Positions 1 to 11,775 are shown, numbered from the stretch's first letter. The stretch is DNA of 64,000 bases from Prostheceraeus crozeri (GCA_907163375.1 CAJQUW010016136.1:186001-250000), one strand, 5' to 3'. Notes: a model not told the origin generated them from the letters alone. Program-made: numbers and translations.

Positions 1-655
1 CTTTCTTTGTAAACTTTTCTCTGTAATGGTGATACAGAAACCAGTTCTTGGATCGATAAGCGTTGTATCTTTTATTAATAACCACTTTAACTGCTTTAGT
101 TATCCACGGTTTGTCTCGGACTGATGTTTTCACATAATCACACGGTAGTAATGATACACAATAATTGACATGATAATAGAAGAAATTGCAGGCTTCGTCA
201 ATAGTCATGCTCTCCATGGCTTTATTCCAAGAAATACTATCCATGTAATCTTGAACAACATGAAGCTGAGAACTTCGGAAATCGATTACCTTCGTACTGT
301 GCGAAGTCTCCGTCGAAGCACACGAGGATAAAGGATTTACTACAAGTTACATGGTCACTAGATGCTATTGGTTCCCAGCAGCGGCATGTCTCATACAGGT
401 GGAGCATATCATCAGGAATCAGAATAACATCAAGATAAGAGTCATTTCGTGTAGGTTCAATGATCACATTAGATGAATTATAATAAGATTCAAAAATCCG
501 TGTGTCCACTTTGTTAAAATCATCATTGATGATAACAGGAACATGTGATATCCGTTTGCATAATTCATCGTCTATCAGTTTAGATATGTAGTCACATGCA
601 TTTTTACAGGCGAAATAATTCAGCTTACTACCATAAGGAAAATATAAGGTCACTA
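1..655 (-). mobile_element. CR1/jockey-type LINE fragment (endonuclease and linker)
   Basis: The minus strand reads as part of the apurinic-type endonuclease of a non-LTR retrotransposon followed by the linker before reverse transcriptase. Visible landmarks are a YFPYGS block near 640, the catalytic-style NDDFN block (usually GDFN) near 520, a PTRND-x-LD block near 450 and an ASSDH block near 350. Downstream, at about 70-130, comes KPWITKAV, typical of the segment ahead of the polymerase. The reading frame is broken near 250-300. The element continues past the left edge of the window, so the polymerase is not seen. LINE assignment is firm; the clade (CR1-like) is inferred from the general look of the endonuclease. 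Confidence 0.75.
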
Positions 656-676
656 GAATGCAAGAGAATTTGAGAG

Positions 677-960
677 AGAGGAGCCGTAAATTTTGAACAG
701 TTTATTCGCAAACAAGCCGAAGCAAGTGCCTTCTTAAATTGTATGAACTCAATCCATCCGGCTATCCAGTTCACTACAGAGAAGCCTGAAGATAGTACTA
801 TCCAATTTCTCGACATGCTCGTGAAATTTAAAGACAGGTCAATCGGCACGAATTGGACTCTAAAGAAAACGAACGTCCTGGTCTATAACCACAAAAAATC
901 ACACTGTCCAGATTCCTACAAAAATAATGCCATACAAGCTCTATTCAATAGATCACAAAG
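677..960 (+). mobile_element. Penelope-like element reverse transcriptase fragment
   Basis: A short plus-strand stretch translates to the C-terminal part of a Penelope-like reverse transcriptase. It has an NSIHPAIQFT block, then FLDMLV, then a region ending in ALFNRSQRLT, which match the usual order of NSIHP, FLDV and LFNRA blocks in that family. No catalytic YxDD-type motif and no GIY-YIG domain remain, so this is a truncated fossil copy. It abuts mariner-type transposase debris on the other strand at about 1010-1080. It is unrelated in position to the longer Penelope-like copy at the right end of the window. Confidence 0.65.
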
Positions 961-1074
961 ATTGACCTGCACACTTTTCAGCAAAGAGTCACATCAATGG
1001 TCTGCAACTGTTCAGAAACAAGCAACCGCAGCTGGTCGAGAGAAGTTGGGTTGTGGGAGTAGACTATCTTTTAA

Positions 1075-1604
1075 AACACCCCACAAGAAATGCCGATTCA
1101 AATGACCATTTAATTTAAAGGTGGCCTCGTCTGACCAGATGATGTTATCAATACTTGCAGGATTTGTTCTGAACATTTCTTCAAAATTCTCACAACTTTC
1201 CATTCGCCTGTCTGGATCATCCTCATTGATGGCATGAAATAATCGAGGAATGTACGGCTTATATCCTAATTCTTTCAAGGTATTGAACACAGTCACGTGA
1301 GATACATTGTATTCTGAAGTATTGGATATTTTACGTGCAATACGACGTGTTGACGTTGGAGCATTCGGTTCAATTTCTTGCAACACAACTCTTTGAAACT
1401 CTTGAGATTTGCATACAGATGGCCGACCAGAACGACCCTCATCAGCAACAGACCCGCTTTCTTCAAACTTGTCAGTCTCATTATTGTTGAAACATGGGGA
1501 GGGCTCTCACCAGCCTGTCTTGCAACTGCAGATGCATTACATCCAGATGAATAATAATTTTTCACCAGATTTATTCTCTCTTTGATTGTGAAACGTCGAG
1601 CCAT
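1075..1604 (-). pseudogene. Tc1/mariner-type transposase remnant
   Basis: Minus-strand remnant of a DNA transposase. It begins with MARRFTIKERINLVKNYY, a typical N-terminal helix-turn-helix start, at 1604. It then passes through a frame change into a stretch with RRIARKISNTSEYNVSHVTV and the first catalytic aspartate in IIWSDEATFKLNGH at about 1110-1150. The rest of the catalytic core (second D and final D/E) is missing: the sequence degenerates beyond GHLNRH near 1085 and Penelope-like debris follows. It resembles the arthropod-type Tc3/mariner proteins whose N-terminus is annotated DUF4817. I did not find terminal inverted repeats for it. Confidence 0.7.
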
Positions 1605-2798
1605 TAACGTAGAGCTATAGTTAATACGCAAAGCTGATTGACTGAACACGAGGAGTGACATTAGTAGATGAGTACAATTCAATGCTGGACAATCAATTTT
1701 GAAACTATGGCAGCGACTCGTGAAGTGGACGATTCTAAACATAAATGTGCTGCAAGGCTGGTAGTTTTGCAATATTTCTATGGTAGCTAGCTTTCTATGG
1801 TATCAGTTCCATTCAGTCGTTCTCGATTCAGTTGTTTGCTGACTATGATGAAAATTTTGCGTTACTTTTTTAACACCCGGTATATTGATTGCATCGATTT
1901 CGGGCTCAGGAAACACAAATGCGGAATCAAGCGGCAGGTGGTGAAAATGAATTGACCAAAGCTTTTTCAAAATTTTAATCCAACCGCCACAACTATGGAT
2001 CATTTCATTAGTCGCCCACATCTGTGATCATGCTTCATTTCTGCCATTTTTCATGGCATAAGAGACTTATTTACAAGTTCAGATTAGCGTTTTATAGAGC
2101 TGTCCGCAACGTGCCACAACAAGCTCGCGAGTGAATTTTCTTCATTCTTTTTTATACATACAGGCTAATTCATTTGTTTTGTTATTTGAAAATAACATAC
2201 ATGTAGTAGGGAAGAGATTCACAAATGTTTCAAAAATTCAAGTATAGCTATTCGGTGAATTAGTGTTCGTTCATTTAAAAATTAATTTCTTAGATGGTCG
2301 ATCCAGTTGTCTAGGGGCATTTGATAACTGCTTTCTTTTTGGTTGTTTTCTATTATACAAGGTAGACCACCTTCCTTGGGTATGTAACATAGATAAGCTC
2401 TATCAGCGAAACTAACGACTCTCGCTCTTCAGTTGGCAGCACAAAGAATTGAAATGAGCAATATCTAACACAACAGCGAATTTAAGATGATATATATTAT
2501 TATATGTGGATGAGAATTATCTAACATTTATTCAAATACTTAAGTGTGCGGTACATATACATCGAAAATACCATTTCGGTTAGGACATGGTGGAAGCTTA
2601 ACCTGACACATTTCGGCAACAGAATTAGTCTCACTGTCCCTTCAAAGGACAGGTTTTATTATAATTAAATTCAGAGTACATTTCTGCTATTAACTAATCG
2701 TCTTGTCTTTCTCAAAACTTCCATGCTAGGGAGTCACAGGGTACCTGGATCTAGGAGCACCTATTACCCGGTCATTGTCCAAAAAATGGACCAGGGTA
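1605..2798. other. No gene recognised
   Basis: AT-rich intergenic sequence with only short chance reading frames. I see no clear repeat or conserved protein here. Confidence 0.6.
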
Positions 2799-3010
2799 CG
2801 GTCACTGCTCCAATCAGTCACAGGTCCGGTCAGGACACGGTTCCAATCAGTCACAGGTTCGGTCAGGACACTGCTCCAATCAGTCACAGGTCTGGTCAGG
2901 ATACGAATCCAATCAGTCACAGGTCCGGTCAGAACACTGCTCCAATCAGTCACAGGTCTGGTCAGGATACGAATCCAATCAATCACAGGTCCGGTCAGAA
3001 CACTGCTCCG
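2799..3010. repeat. 33-bp minisatellite, about 6.5 copies
   Basis: Tandem array of a 33-bp unit of the form CCAATCAGTCACAGGTCCGG plus TCAGGACACTGCT. Alternate units differ in the same way (GACACTGCT against GATACGAAT), so there is a 66-bp higher-order period in the last four copies. Because 33 is a multiple of three and the unit lacks stops, all of the array stays open in several frames on both strands and yields repetitive mock proteins such as ISHRSGQDTAP repeated. These open frames are a by-product of the repeat and I do not call a gene. Confidence 0.95.
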
Positions 3011-3844
3011 GTTATTTCCCAAGCACGGCTTAACATTGTCAACAAAACTTTTATTATCATTATTTCCATCATTAATCGAATTGTACATTGTAGCACAGCT
3101 AGCCTTTTGCTGAAGTAGAAGTTCCACTCAGTCAACTAAAGTTTACATTTTTATATTCTAATGTAAAAAAGAAGTCCAAATTAACGATAGTTAATTGAAC
3201 AACTGTTGTTAACTAACATCTGGACAATTGCTAGAAGATCTCACATTTCGAAAACTTGAATCGTTGTCATTCTAGAAAGCATCCAGATCGTATATCCAGT
3301 GAGAAACCAGATGCTCGGTTATGAGAGAAAACAAGTCTTCATTTCAAAGGACTTTCATCAGTTTTTAACTGCATTTCTGATGGAGCTCTGGGCATTCCAA
3401 ACTAGGGAGGTACTTTCCGCTGGCATTGTATACCAACACTCGCTTGAAATCATCTGAATGAAACTTGAATTGATGTGTACATAATTTGTGATTCTACTAC
3501 AGAATTCTAGACACAAATTTTAATTTGAAATTTGAGAAAGAGTGTACAGTGGACTTCGCTCAATATCATCTCCGTGCTTAAAATACGAAGATTCTTATCT
3601 CAACTTCTCATGTTCAGATGAAAGTAAACAGCACTGATACCTACTTACATATTTCATCACGCACATACAGGTTTTATTGAAACATTTGACATGATGTCAT
3701 GTATTGAAAATCCATTTCTAATAACATTGCAATTTCATACGAGATGAAACGTTCCGACGAATTCATTTAGCTGTCAAGAAACTGGAAATTAGTTTACATG
3801 CACGATGATCAGTTAATTTTTGTTTACTTTGCTACCCCACTCAA
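3011..3844. other. No gene recognised
   Basis: Unique-looking AT-rich sequence. No conserved open frame, RNA gene or clear repeat was seen. Confidence 0.6.
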
Positions 3845-4012
3845 GCGAGAGGCCATACTAGTAAGTCAAGTGTGAGACAGCCTTCACACACTGGCAACTC
3901 TAACGGAGTTGGTAATCAAGTGTTTGAGTAGTGGCATTCAATCAGGTGGACAGACCTGAACCCATGACCTTCGCGACTTCCATATCGAACCACGGCCATC
4001 TAACTACTGTTA
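3845..4012 (-). repeat. Possible tRNA-derived SINE
   Basis: Read on the minus strand, the segment starting near 4010 has a Pol III type layout: an A-box-like stretch (TTAGATGGCCGTGG) and about 35 bases later a B-box-like GGGTTCAGGTC, close to the tRNA consensus GGTTCRANTCC. A non-tRNA body of about 110 bp follows. This is the usual look of an old tRNA-headed SINE. No second copy in the window and no target duplication was found, so the call is tentative. Confidence 0.35.
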
Positions 4013-4289
4013 TGGTTAATTAATAGATTACTGATGCCTTTCCTGTACTGAAAAAAAATTTTTCATGTTTCAATATGAAAATTTTGAAATGGCAGACCTG
4101 TAGTAGCAACTCTTTTAGAGATTGCACGGACACTGAACATTGGTTTTTGCTCATCGTTGCCGCATTCAAGGCACGAACCCTTACGGGCAAATTAGGGGTG
4201 GGGTAGCCGGCGTATGCTGACGATTCTCACCACAAACGATCTGTAGAGATCGTGAGCAGGAAATCGCACCTCACGATCGAAGTGATCAA

Positions 4290-6565
4290 GAGAAGGATGC
4301 GTTTTGCACCCAACTGATTCTAACTGTGAGACGAATTCCGGACGAAGATGTTTGATAATTCTTGGTGCTGACTTAAATGGTCATGCAAGAAGAGATATCA
4401 ACGGATACGATGGTGTGCATTGTGGCTTTGGTTTTAGCGACAGAAACAATGAAAGTCTGAGAATTTTGTACTTTGTTGATGCGTATGGTCTCGTTCTATT
4501 CAACACTTTCTTCAAAAAAGACACGAAAAAGTTGGTAGCGTTCAGCTCGAGAGGAAACAAAGAGTGCTATCGACTATATTCTCATCCGCAGTCGCGATAG
4601 AAATTTGCTGAAAGATTCTTTAGCGATTCCTAGAGAAGAATGCGTATCCCAGCGCCGACTGCTACTCACTGACTTCCAGATAGAAACTTTGAAGAAATTC
4701 ACCAAGAAAATCATTCAACGATTGCGAGTTTGGAAGCTGACGTCTCCTCAGGCAGTCATGCATTTAAACGAGGATGTTAGGAGCCATGAAGAAAATGTTG
4801 CAGACCAAAATACAGTTGACTTGGCGTGGAACAGGATGAAGACAGCTTGGATTCACAGTGCTGAAAAGGTGTGTGGTCGCAGCAAAATGGTCTTCGACTG
4901 GGTAGGCCGAAGAGAGACTTGGTGGTGGAATTCGGAAGTGGAAAGCGCTGTCAAAGAAAAGAGATTGCGTATCAAGCAATAACAGAAAAAGAAGTGTGAG
5001 GTAACTAGAGCTCTCTATACAAATGCGAGAAGGGCTGCTAGAAGGACAGTTTGGCAAGCGCAAGAGAGAAAGCGCGAATTCGCAAAGAATCTGAACACCG
5101 AAGAAGGAAAGAGAAGCATCTTCAGAATTACCATGCAGATGAAAGAATCAAGACATACCTAAGGTTTGTTGCGTGATAGACAGTACTTAGAGTCAGATGA
5201 GATCAAACAGAGATGGCGGAAGCACATGAATGAATTAATGAACGTTGAGAACGAATGGGACAATGATACCAACTGTCTAAAAGAAGAAGGACCAATCGTT
5301 AACATGACAGATGAGGAAGTTTTGTCAGCTCTAACTGCCATCATGAAGAAAAGTCTCCACGCCCGTCTGACATCGTGAATGAAACATTTCTGTATAGCAA
5401 GGAATCATCGATCAGATGACTGACGGCGTTTTTCAACTTGATAATCCTTGATGAGAGAACTCCCAGGTTCCCGGTTGATGTTGGGGTTCACCAGGGCTGT
5501 CCTGAGTCCCTTACTCTTTGCCATCGTCATCAGTGATATTTCCAGTTCTTTAAGAAAAGGTTTCCTTACGAACTGTTGCATGCTGATGACTTTCTGCTTA
5601 TGGCTGCTACTGAGAGTGAACTCCAAGATAAAGTTACCGCCTGGGAAAAAGAGCCTGTTGTCGAAAGACCTCAAGATGAACCCAGGACAGACCGAAGTAC
5701 TTGTTGAAGGAACAAGATATCGGATAGAAAGAAAATCACAAGCAGTGAAACGGCCATGTGGGGTATGTGGTACTGGAGTCGGAGGCATTTCTATCCTGTG
5801 TACCTCCTGTACGAGGTGGGTGCATAAGACACAGCAAAGTGAAGGGAAACCTGAGCAGTGCTACCAACTTCGATTGTCGAGCATGCATGTCAGAGCCAAA
5901 CACGGATATCGAATCGACTGATGAGTGTCGACATGGAAGGAACTCGCTTTGAGTGTGTCAGCAGTTTATCCTATCTTGGGTACATTCTTGATAGGTCTGA
6001 AAGTGCTGAGTCAGCAGTAGTGACAAGAATGTGATAAGATGGTGTAAATTCCATGAACTGCGATGCTTCTTGACGTCCAAAGGATCATCTTTGAAAATCA
6101 AGGGTCGTGCATACGGAGCCTGTGTGCGACAAGCCATTCTTTTGTGGCTGCCAGCCATGGCCGTTGCTTTCATCCCATGAAAAGATGCTTGAGCGTGTAG
6201 AGAGCCGAATGCTAAGGTGGATTTGTGGTGTCAGACTATCGGACAGGAAATCGAATGACAGCATCAGAAAAGCAATGAATGGGTCTTGTAACATCACAGA
6301 CATCGGAGAAGGCGATGACTATGTTGGTTTGGCAACATGGTGAGAAGAGAAGGGATGAGACAGAATGGATTAGGAAAATTACGTGGATGTAGGTAGATGG
6401 TAAAAGAGGAGCAGGAAGACAAAGTAAGACTTGGAATCAAGTGGTGAAAGACTACCTCAAATGTGTTGGAGCCCAGGAAGCGGTCGCTCACGATCGACCG
6501 AAATGGTCGTCATACTCAAGCAGCATACGTTTAAACCAGCACCTTCTGGAAGCAAGGGACGCAAA
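4290..6565 (+). mobile_element. RTE-type LINE, 5'-truncated and heavily decayed
   Basis: Plus-strand remains of a non-LTR retrotransposon of the RTE-like group, read through many frame changes. In order: the end of the endonuclease (GADLNGHARRDINGYDGVH, then YSHPQSR, 4330-4600), the linker with ECVSQRRLLLTDFQI (4640-4690), the pre-polymerase block ending GPIVNMTDEEVLSAL (5290-5330), polymerase traces with a VHQGCP block (about 5490) and an HADDFLL block in place of YADD (about 5580), a cysteine-rich segment of the form CGVCGTGVGGISILCTSC-x4-H (5760-5830), and the C-terminal tail with RMLRWICGVRLSDRK (6200-6250). Much of the polymerase core between 5380 and 5490 has been deleted. At least six frame changes are needed, so this copy is dead. 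Confidence 0.8.
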
Positions 6566-7491
6566 AAGGGATGAGTGAGAGATCGTGACGTCATCACCAA
6601 TCGAACAGACTAAAGCCGTGGACCCTCTGCAACTAAAAGAGCCATCTTACCATCTAATATAATCATTCAATATCATACAATCATAGTCAAATAATAGAAG
6701 ACTAATTGATCAAACAAATCATCGGAGACAAAATAAAATGATGGAAACAATATGAATTAGCGTCGCTACTTAGACAATTGTCAGACTGTCCTATACTATT
6801 CTATTCTTAGAATAAGTAAGAAAATCCTTTGATTACTATGTAGCGCCTATTAGCTAGAGTTGCTCAGGTTCACAATTTAGTAAATGGCAGACGCAAATGT
6901 AATAGTCAGACAAAATCACCAACTTACCTAATCATCTTTCTTTAGAAGAACTGAAATATGCTTCTATAAATAGAATCCTGTTAAAGCTCATTATTCATCA
7001 GTAGTTATTCTTCTGTGGCAATTTGAATCATCTAATGCTGGTGAAGTTTCAACTACGGGCATTCATCTCACTATCACAGCGTCAGTCGACAAAAATGGCT
7101 CTAAATGTAGTGTATTGATAACCAGAAAATTCTATTGATGCGTGACTGCACAGTTCTTGTCACTTTTCAAATGAGCAGTCTGATAAACTCAATTCAAAAA
7201 TTCTCTCGAGTAGCAACAATCGCGTAGAACGGCTTCTTTTGATAAAATATGCTGCATATTAACGACGTTATTAATTCGTACTTGTCAAATTAAAAGATGA
7301 AGGTTCACAAGCATCGATATTCACTGCTCCTGCTAAAAAAATGGTTTTATAAACTATTAAAAAAACGAATCACAATTTCCCATTTTAAATTTTACTTCGA
7401 TCTATCCGGCTCACATCAGTCCATAAGTTTCGAATAGGCACCTTTTTTCAAGTGCAAGTCAGACAAAATAAATGAAAATATAGTGGCACAT
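6566..7491. other. No gene recognised
   Basis: AT-rich spacer between the LINE remnant and the ankyrin-gene region; nothing conserved seen. Confidence 0.55.
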
Positions 7492-7649
7492 TCATCCAGA
7501 TAAATCAGAAGTGGAGTCCAAAAATACCCGTCGTAAAAGTATGGAGTGATAATAGATTTTTGTGGAATTGTGAATGCTGTCACTCCTTATGGCAAAAGTT
7601 TCAATCATGTTGGACAACAAAATATTCTCATGCACTGCTAACTGTACAC
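7492..7649 (-). CDS. Possible third exon of the ankyrin-repeat gene
   Basis: On the minus strand a polypyrimidine-type acceptor (tttttgcggtttttatag) precedes an open stretch beginning VQLAVHENILLSNMIE, the usual second half of an ankyrin repeat (x-LAxxxN). The stretch stays open to a stop at 7492, so it would be terminal or would use an internal donor. Its start phase does not fit directly onto the exon at 8832, so a small exon encoding the first half of the repeat would have to lie in between. I did not find one. The match rests on about ten residues. Confidence 0.35.
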
Positions 7650-8831
7650 CTATAAAAACCGCAAAAATAACCACCAATTTTCACAGAAAATATCCGTTTG
7701 TATCAGATACATGAATACTTGACGACGTCACAATAACAGGATTGATGACGTACGTCTTGCACTGTACGTCAAAACAGAAAATATCCAATAAACTATTTGC
7801 TGCTTTTCCGTTTTAGCATATTTTAACTGCGACCACGTCAATCATATTATGACGTCATCAAATATATTAACGGACATCTCCAGTGAAGTTTGACAGCTAT
7901 TTTCTCTGCTTTTAGCGGTGCATAGTTTATAATGCACCGGTAATCAAATTCAGTTATTTTCTGTCCCGACCGTAAAAACAACATCACCATGAATTAAGGC
8001 CTATTGATATTCACTTCTACTCACTGGCTTGGAGCCTTGTCACAATAGGGGGAAAAGGGGAATAGAGACACCACAACTTCATCGTTATCATAATATGTCA
8101 CATAAAGAGGCAATATTTAGATATGCAGTTTTTTATATATACACACTGCAAATGCATACGGTAAATCGTGATCAGAGTGACGTCACCAAGTGAACCTTAT
8201 TAAATGTATAGACCGCATTTTTTCGGATTGAGAACGTGGATTATACATGTAAAATTTTTGACAACTGCACGGATTTCATTCGTGGGTGATTGCTTGGAAA
8301 AGTATGTATCATTTCTTGAAATCCTAACTATGTTTTTTATCACATAAATTATTATGAAACCTAATGCAACGAGGATGAAAAACAATAATTTCTTTGATGC
8401 TGATTTACATGCGTAGGAAATAAATAAGATCAAATCAACATAAATAGGATGTGCATGTGTCATGTTTTTGATCGGAAATGTATGCGACAGTGTAGTAAAT
8501 TGTAGATTAAATTGTTCAAAATGCTTGTGTTCATCTACATTTCTACATGCCAAAAACGTCAATCTGCGTACCATTTTGCTTTTCTTTGATCGTGTCTGAT
8601 AAGAAGAGGTAGAACTCGGCGGAGGGGCAGATTCGTAGTGGGTATAGGGTGTACACTGTGCATTTTTCTATGAAAGTCTCATTTCGGCCTCGTTCCCTGC
8701 AGAAATCCGCTCTGATTGCCGGACAATTAGAAATCTTTTTGACATAGACCGCTTTTTAAATTTACTTCGATTTTGCGAAAATTTGATATGGTCAGATAGC
8801 ATGTTTGCATTTACTATGGCCATCGTCTTAC
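7650..8831. other. Probable intron of the ankyrin gene
   Basis: No convincing exon. An open frame at 8200-8574 (minus) has one hydrophobic segment but no recognisable family. The stretch carries several cAMP-response-type motifs (TGACGTCA at about 7850 and 8177, related GACGTCA at about 7725). Confidence 0.4.
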
Positions 8832-8988
8832 CTTTGTGTTGACGTTTATTTCAACTGTAGAATATTCTTGGATGTGCTCACAAATTGTATCATTTCCATT
8901 CCACGCAGCCAGATGAAGAGCGGTGCATCCTGATTGATCCAAAATGTTGGGATTGGCTTCATTTTGGAGGAGAATCCGAACAAGGACT
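8832..8988 (-). CDS. Ankyrin-repeat protein, internal exon
   Basis: Internal exon of a host gene. It encodes VLVRILLQNEANPNILDQ followed by SGCTALHLAAWNGNDTI, a clear ankyrin repeat junction with the hallmark TALHLAAWNGN turn-helix. The flanks are good splice sites: acceptor tcatattttcag before 8988 and donor AAG/GTAAGA after 8832. The exon starts one base into a split codon, which fits the two bases left over by the exon at 9050-9127. Ankyrin repeats are protein-binding modules. The spacing and the STVEINVNTK stretch are reminiscent of I-kappa-B/NF-kappa-B type ankyrin domains, but that is only an impression. Confidence 0.8.
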
Positions 8989-9049
8989 CTGAAAATATGA
9001 GAGTTATCACTCAAACTATTTCTAGATTTACACTCTTCGAGCAACGTAC

Positions 9050-9127
9050 TCATGGTTATATTGGCAAGAGAGATGAAGCGCCGTACTTTGTGTTCCATCA
9101 ACCGAATGCAGCTGTTTCACAAGATTC
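9050..9127 (-). CDS. Ankyrin-repeat protein, upstream 78-bp exon
   Basis: Short exon encoding NLVKQLHSVDGTQSTALHLS and then CQYNHE, i.e. the middle of an ankyrin repeat (DGTxSTALHLSCQYNH). The acceptor is ttcatcttttag and the donor GA/GTACGT. It is separated from the next exon by an intron of only 61 bp. Joining across that intron completes a GAA codon and gives a continuous ankyrin helix pair, NHE-VLVRILLQNEA. Earlier exons lie at higher coordinates or are lost among the repeats. The tiny intron and phase match make this a real, spliced host gene rather than a chance frame. Confidence 0.75.
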
Positions 9128-10007
9128 CTAAAAGATGAAGGTGGTAGAAAAATCATCACACTGATATACGAAAGTCATCCTACTTTGTTTTGGGCCAAAC
9201 CCTTTCGTGCATTCAATAGGGATGTAACGGAGTTCCGGCTCCAGAAATTAAAGGTCTGCAGTCGTCGGAAAATTATTTTCAACACGACAAAGAACTTTTT
9301 CAGTCAAGTAATTTGAATAGGACTAAATTCTCAGTGATAACTATCAAAAGAAGGCTGTAGATCGGCAACCTATCTAACATAAAGCTATTGATCAAGCTGC
9401 TCTAGAGTGAAAGAAACCTTCTCATGTTTATTACAGACCCCGATGCTGAAATTACACGTTTGCTTGTGTTGGAGGTGGCTAGGGTGGCAAGTCATTCAAT
9501 TCTCAGATTCGGATCCTGGGCAGCGCGGTCGGCCCACCATCGCAGAGAATCCGCACAGGAGACGGTCAATACTTGCGACGTGGCCATGTATTGGTCAGCT
9601 GCATTGCGCGCTGTTAGCTGACCTATCCGTGAAAATGATATTTATCCATCCTTAATAATCATGGAATGAAATATCATGCAGGTAGTCCGTCTTTAGCTAT
9701 AGCCTGTTGAGTTATCAAATTATTTCAAACTAAAGATTTACAATGAATCACTTTAAAACATCAGTGTCAGTGTGCAAATACGAGGATGAACACGAACACG
9801 ACTCAAAACGACGCGAAACTCGTTCGTGCTCATGTCACAAGCGCAAATCTTTACCGAATACCAAGAGCTCCCAATTTTTCAAGCTCCTGCTAATTCATTT
9901 GTGTAAGATCCGGTGCGGAATCGTCTAAGTTGCGATCTCTAGTATTTCTATACTTGACAGACAATCGGACTTCTAAGACATATTGTACAATGCTGAGATT
10001 TCGAAGG
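9128..10007. other. No gene recognised; GC-richer patch at 9460-9620
   Basis: Mostly AT-rich. A patch around 9460-9620 is distinctly richer in G and C and is open in two plus frames, but it matches no family I recognise; it may be an old repeat. Confidence 0.45.
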
Positions 10008-10040
10008 CATATTGTATACGGTCTTGCAAAAGTTCCCGCA
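10008..10040. repeat. Left arm of a distant inverted repeat
   Basis: The sequence around ATTGTATACGGTCTTGCAAA and the following AGTTCCCGC is the exact reverse complement of 13661-13689 over 29 bases. The two arms enclose the Tc1-type and tyrosine-recombinase elements, a 3.6-kb span. Confidence 0.8.
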
Positions 10041-10395
10041 CACCTTGAGAAAATCTCAGCTAGCGGTCGTTCTACACTGCGTATGAAGTTCACGTTAACT
10101 GTCGGTTAAACTTCATGGAAAGACGAATAGGACTATCATAAAATTATTTGTGAGAGTCATGCGATGGTTCACTGAGAACAGTTTCAAAAAAAGCAGAACC
10201 AATTTCAGTAGCGATCGAAGTCAATGATATCGATCGATCTTTCTAATGAAATGCATAATGACATTATGGAGATTAAGTAATGGAGATATCGATTGCCATG
10301 AGTTCAAATTTTTGCGTGAAATGACGATATCAGTTATTCTTTTTAGTTATTTTTTTTTGCTGCCCATTTTTGCATCCATTTGAAAAACGAATCGG

Positions 10396-11403
10396 ATGTC
10401 GGAATCAGTGCGTTGGAGAATTATCACTCAAAAAAGAAGACGCAGGGGATTGTATGGGCAATTGCATCTCGTTTTGGAATTGCAAGGTATACTGTCCGAG
10501 ACCAGGTGAAGCGCTATGCTGAAGCTGGTAGCGTTGAAGACAGAAATTCAGGATAAGCCCCAAGCAATGAATTCTGACGATGCACATCGTGTCATAGCGA
10601 CTGTTGAAAGCAATCCATTCGCCACCTTGCCTCCGCAAAAAGAACTCCGCAATAATCTTGTGACAGTCTCACAGTCAACGATCTGTCGTCGCCTCCGTGC
10701 TCGTGGACTCAACAGCTACCGTCCACTTAAGTTTCCGCTGCTGACCGAAAGGCACAAAATCGACCGACTAGAGTGGACTCGGCAGCATCTTCCATGGTCT
10801 GTGGATCAATGGCGGCAAGTTGTTTTTAGTGATGAGAGTCGTTTTTCCTTACGTTGGACTGATGGAAGAATTGAGTACGGAGGCTTCGAGGAACGAGACT
10901 GACTAATCAGACTGCAGTACAATGGTGTGATAGAGCAGGAGATGGAGGAGGTTGCATAATGGTGTGGGCCGCCGTAAGTTGGAAACACAATATGCCATGG
11001 TGCTCATAGGAGATACTTTAAATGGTCAGAAATATCGGGATGAAATTTTGGAGACAGTCTCAATTCCATTCGGCTGGGAAGGCATTGGCCCTGGCTTCAT
11101 CTTCCAAGACGATCATGCCACACCACACCGCAATACATATGTCAATGCTTTCCATGAAGGGCGGACAGATCGCACCCACATGGAGTGGCCAAGCAAAAGT
11201 CCGGACATCAATCCTATTGAGGAGTTGTGGGATCAACTTGAAGGAGCCATTTCCAGGCGATCGATCCGAAATCTGAAAGACTTGGCGCCTGCAGCGATGG
11301 AGGAATGGTCTGCAATACCACAAACACGTGTAAGAAGGCCCATTCGATCGATGCGGTCACGTTGTGAGCAAGTGATTGCTGCTTCCGGAGGAGCAACCTG
11401 ATA
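10396..11403 (+). pseudogene. Tc1/mariner transposase, broken
   Basis: Degenerate Tc1-like transposase. It opens with MSESVRWRIITQ at 10396, then after a frame change shows the first DNA-binding helices (AIASRFGIARYTVRDQVKRY, near 10460-10520), the second helix-turn-helix (STICRRLRARGLNSYRPLKF, about 10690), the first catalytic D in VVFSDESRFSLRW (about 10830), the second in FQDDHATPHR (about 11100) and the final E in SPDINPIEELW (about 11215). By my count 35 residues separate the second D from the E, one more than the common DD34E. At least four frame changes interrupt it, near 10455, 10545, 10880 and 11000. I could not find matching terminal inverted repeats. Confidence 0.85.
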
Positions 11404-11694
11404 TTAACTTTTCCTTTTCTTTCACACCAGTTTTCTAATCTATAGTTTGTATTCTGCAATTATATCAAACATTTTCTGTTACTAAATTTGTTTTCAGATT
11501 ACAATGAATGTCTTCATTATTGTATGATTGGAATACTATGCAAATCCAATCGTCATAGACATTGTAATATCTTGGATTTAATTGCTATGTTCGAATTCAA
11601 TTCTACAATCAAAAAGGAAATATTGTTGAACGCAGAGCGTCATATTTTTATTATGCTTAATTTCTATGTAAAAAATCTCCGTGCAACAATGTAG

Positions 11695-11775
11695 AGTTGT
11701 TGAACGAAAAATGGATGTAGCAATCAAGTGCGCGTGAGCGCACGAGATTGCTACATTCATTTTGAGTTGAACAAC
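11695..11775. repeat. Left terminal hairpin of the recombinase element
   Basis: Imperfect palindrome: GTTGTTGAAC, ATGTAGCAATC and TGCGC on the left pair with GCGCA, GATTGCTACAT and GTTGAACAAC on the right around a short loop at about 11735. Confidence 0.85.

Noticed and set aside
2723-3127. Three overlapping open frames of 112-133 codons
   Set aside because: They follow from the stop-free 33-bp repeat, occur on both strands, and have no non-repetitive conserved part.
8200-8574. 124-codon minus-strand frame with one hydrophobic segment
   Set aside because: No recognisable family, no splice sites that fit the ankyrin exons, and hydrophobic runs are common in AT-rich sequence.
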